This document shows, piece by piece, positions 6,762 through 8,225 of a DNA stretch of 8,225 nt; position 1 is the first letter of the stretch; every line of letters starts with the position of its first letter. Made by a program: the position numbers and the translations under genes. This stretch comes from Bacteroidales bacterium (GTDB lineage Bacteria > Bacteroidota > Bacteroidia > Bacteroidales > UBA1402). The notes below the pieces were generated by a model. That model was not told the origin of the DNA. It saw nothing but the letters and a program-made list of their open reading frames with translations, and did not search any database. The stretch spans positions 1 to 8,225 of the forward strand of contig JALNXZ010000058.1 of assembly GCA_023230125.1 (NCBI GenBank), read 5' to 3'.

Positions 6762-7679
6762 ATGAACGCAGTTTCCGCAAATCTCATAGGGAAAAAGTAT
6801 GGTAAGCTTCAGGCTTTGTCGGGTATCAGCCTGGAAGTCGGGGAAGGCGATATCTTTGGCCTGATTGGGCCGGACGGAGCAGGCAAGACCACACTTTTCC
6901 GGATACTCACCACCTTGATTTTGCCGGATGAAGGAACTGCTTCTGTCTGTGGTTTTGACGTGATAAAGGATTATGCAAATATACGCAAGTTGGTTGGTTA
7001 CATGCCGGGACGTTTTTCTCTTTATCAGGATTTGACCGTATTGGAAAATCTCACCTTTTTTGCCTCGGTTTTCCATACTACGGTAGAAGAAAACTATGAT
7101 TTGATAAAGGACATCTATCAACAGATTGAACCTTTTAAGAACAGAAGGGCTGGTGCCTTATCCGGTGGAATGAAGCAGAAACTGGCCCTGTGCTGTGCTT
7201 TAATCCATGAGCCATCTGTTCTGTTTCTGGATGAGCCTACCACCGGCGTAGATCCCGTTTCACGCAAGGAGTTCTGGACCATGCTCAAACGGTTGAAGCA
7301 GCGGGGCATTTCCATCCTGGTGTCTACTCCTTATATGGATGAGGCCAGCCTTTGTGACCGTATCGCCCTGATTCAGGACGGAAAGTTTCTCAAAACGGAT
7401 ACTCCTCCAAACATCGTGAACGGTTTTAACAGCGAACTGTGGTCGGTTAGAAGTGATCATATGTCGAAACTGCTTTCTGACCTGCGTCTCAACGAAGGCG
7501 TGAGCAGCAGCTTTGCTTTTGGCGATGCCCATCATGTAACCCTTAAAAATGGGAAATGCAATTCGCATGACCTTTCAATCTATTTGGAGGGATTGAAACA
7601 TACCAACGTGTGCATTCAAAAAATTGAACCCAATGTGGAAGATTGCTTTATGCAATTGTCCGGAAAAAACATCCTATGA
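6762..7679 (+). CDS. ABC transporter ATPase 1 (YbhF N-half-like), degenerate Q-loop and H-loop
   Basis: A cytosolic nucleotide-binding subunit of 305 residues for an ABC-2 type exporter. Visible motifs are Walker A GPDGAGKTT (residues 36-44), signature LSGGM (133-137), Walker B LFLDE with catalytic Glu158, and D-loop GVDP (162-165). The Q-loop position reads YMPGRF, with Gly83 where Gln is usual, and the H-loop reads STPYMDEA, with Pro190 where His is usual. The GPDGAGKTT variant and the order of motifs resemble the N-terminal half of E. coli YbhF, as I recall it, whose H-loop is also non-His. The last 110 or so residues end in IQKIEPNVEDCFMQL, like the C-terminal tail of DrrA-type ATPases. 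It begins 7 bases after the adaptor gene, and its stop codon overlaps the next start as ATGA. The start at 6762 gives a normal short lead into the first strand. Confidence 0.95.
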   Translation: MNAVSANLIGKKYGKLQALSGISLEVGEGDIFGLIGPDGAGKTTLFRILTTLILPDEGTASVCGFDVIKDYANIRKLVGYMPGRFSLYQDLTVLENLTFFASVFHTTVEENYDLIKDIYQQIEPFKNRRAGALSGGMKQKLALCCALIHEPSVLFLDEPTTGVDPVSRKEFWTMLKRLKQRGISILVSTPYMDEASLCDRIALIQDGKFLKTDTPPNIVNGFNSELWSVRSDHMSKLLSDLRLNEGVSSSFAFGDAHHVTLKNGKCNSHDLSIYLEGLKHTNVCIQKIEPNVEDCFMQLSGKNIL

Positions 7680-8225
7680 TATCAAAAACTCAAATACCGG
7701 AAAATAAGGTCATCGTAGCCCGTGGCCTGACCAAAAAATTCGGCAATTTTACGGCTGTCGACCATCTTTCGTTCGAGGTAGGCAAAGGCGAGATTTTTGG
7801 TTTCTTGGGTGCCAATGGAGCAGGCAAGACCACAGCTATGCGGATGCTATGCGGCTTGAGCAAACAGACATCCGGCGAAGCCTGGGTCGCCGGATATGAT
7901 ATTGCCCGGGAAACAGAGAAGATCAAGCGTTGCATCGGCTATATGAGCCAGAAGTTTGCCTTGTACGAAGATTTGAAAGTTTGGGAGAACATCCGGCTTT
8001 ATGCCGGCATTTATGGCGTTCCGGAAAAGGAGATTGCCGGCAGGACTGATGATTTGCTCAAAAACCTTGGATTTGAGGCTGAAAAACAAGCCCTTGTCAA
8101 ATCCTTGCCTTTGGGTTGGAAGCAGAAACTTGCTTTCTCGGTGGCCATTTTTCACGAACCGAAAATTGTATTCCTGGATGAACCGACCGGAGGAGTAGAC
8201 CCTGCTGTAAGACGTCAATTCTGGG
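7676..8225 (+). CDS. ABC transporter ATPase 2 (YbhF C-half-like), 3' end cut by window edge
   Basis: The second nucleotide-binding subunit of the same exporter; 183 residues are visible and the frame is open at the right edge. It starts at ATG 7676, overlapping the previous stop (7677-7679), which implies translational coupling and roughly equal amounts. Motifs: Walker A GANGAGKTT (residues 45-53), Q-loop YMSQKF with Gln92, an atypical signature LPLGW (144-148) in place of LSGGQ, Walker B VFLDE with Glu169, and D-loop GVDP. The H-loop lies past the edge. The LPLG signature recalls the C-terminal half of E. coli YbhF. It is a separate gene and not a frameshifted half: the upstream ATPase ends with a normal tail, and this one has its own start and about 15 residues before the first strand. 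The full product should be about 240-310 residues, with ABC-2 permease genes expected next. Confidence 0.93.
   Translation, partial: MISKTQIPENKVIVARGLTKKFGNFTAVDHLSFEVGKGEIFGFLGANGAGKTTAMRMLCGLSKQTSGEAWVAGYDIARETEKIKRCIGYMSQKFALYEDLKVWENIRLYAGIYGVPEKEIAGRTDDLLKNLGFEAEKQALVKSLPLGWKQKLAFSVAIFHEPKIVFLDEPTGGVDPAVRRQFW

Noticed and set aside
6263..6787. A 174-codon minus-strand open frame inside the adaptor gene.
   Set aside because: It overlaps the conserved coiled-coil and lipoyl parts of the adaptor; its His/Phe/Cys-rich translation is typical of a shadow frame.
7660..7700. The possibility that the two ATPase genes are one YbhF-type gene broken by a frameshift.
   Set aside because: The first has a normal DrrA-like C-terminal tail before its stop, and the second has its own ATG in a clean ATGA overlap with a normal lead-in. 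Separate genes explain this better.

Overview
The window reads as a chromosomal segment from a member of the Bacteroidota, most likely the order Bacteroidales. Two promoters resemble the Bacteroidetes -7 box (TAnnTTTG), Shine-Dalgarno sequences are weak or absent before most starts, and the proteins (a long NadE, PGK, a TetR/TolC/HlyD/ABC cluster) have the flavour of that group. No mobile element, CRISPR array, tRNA or rRNA is visible. All supported genes lie on the + strand.

Region 1 (1-3840) is housekeeping. The 3' half of a glutamine-dependent NAD+ synthetase gene (nadE) enters from the left edge. After a 75-base gap with a Bacteroidetes-type promoter comes a full phosphoglycerate kinase gene (pgk). 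A 12-helix major facilitator transporter of unknown substrate follows 25 bases later, probably on the same transcript. A strong intrinsic terminator closes the unit at about 3802-3837.

Region 2 (3841-8225, running off the right edge) is an efflux operon: TetR regulator, TolC-like outer-membrane channel, lipoprotein HlyD-type adaptor, ABC ATPase 1, ABC ATPase 2 (cut by the edge). Gaps are 12, 17 and 7 bases, then a 4-base ATGA overlap. The layout parallels the E. coli cecR-ybhGFSR locus, with two differences: a dedicated TolC gene is included, and the two ATPase halves fused in YbhF are separate genes here. Two ABC-2 type permeases are predicted just past the right edge. A perfect 7-2-7 palindrome at the expected transcription start of this operon is a good candidate for the regulator's own operator.

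The most interesting point is the pattern of motif loss in the two ATPases. ATPase 1 has Gly in place of the Q-loop Gln and Pro in place of the H-loop His but a normal LSGG signature. ATPase 2 has a normal Walker A, Walker B and Q-loop but an LPLGW signature. In a head-to-tail dimer all the degenerate elements fall in one composite site, leaving one consensus site: an asymmetric heterodimer. I found no clearly new kind of system; the rest is well explained by known families.
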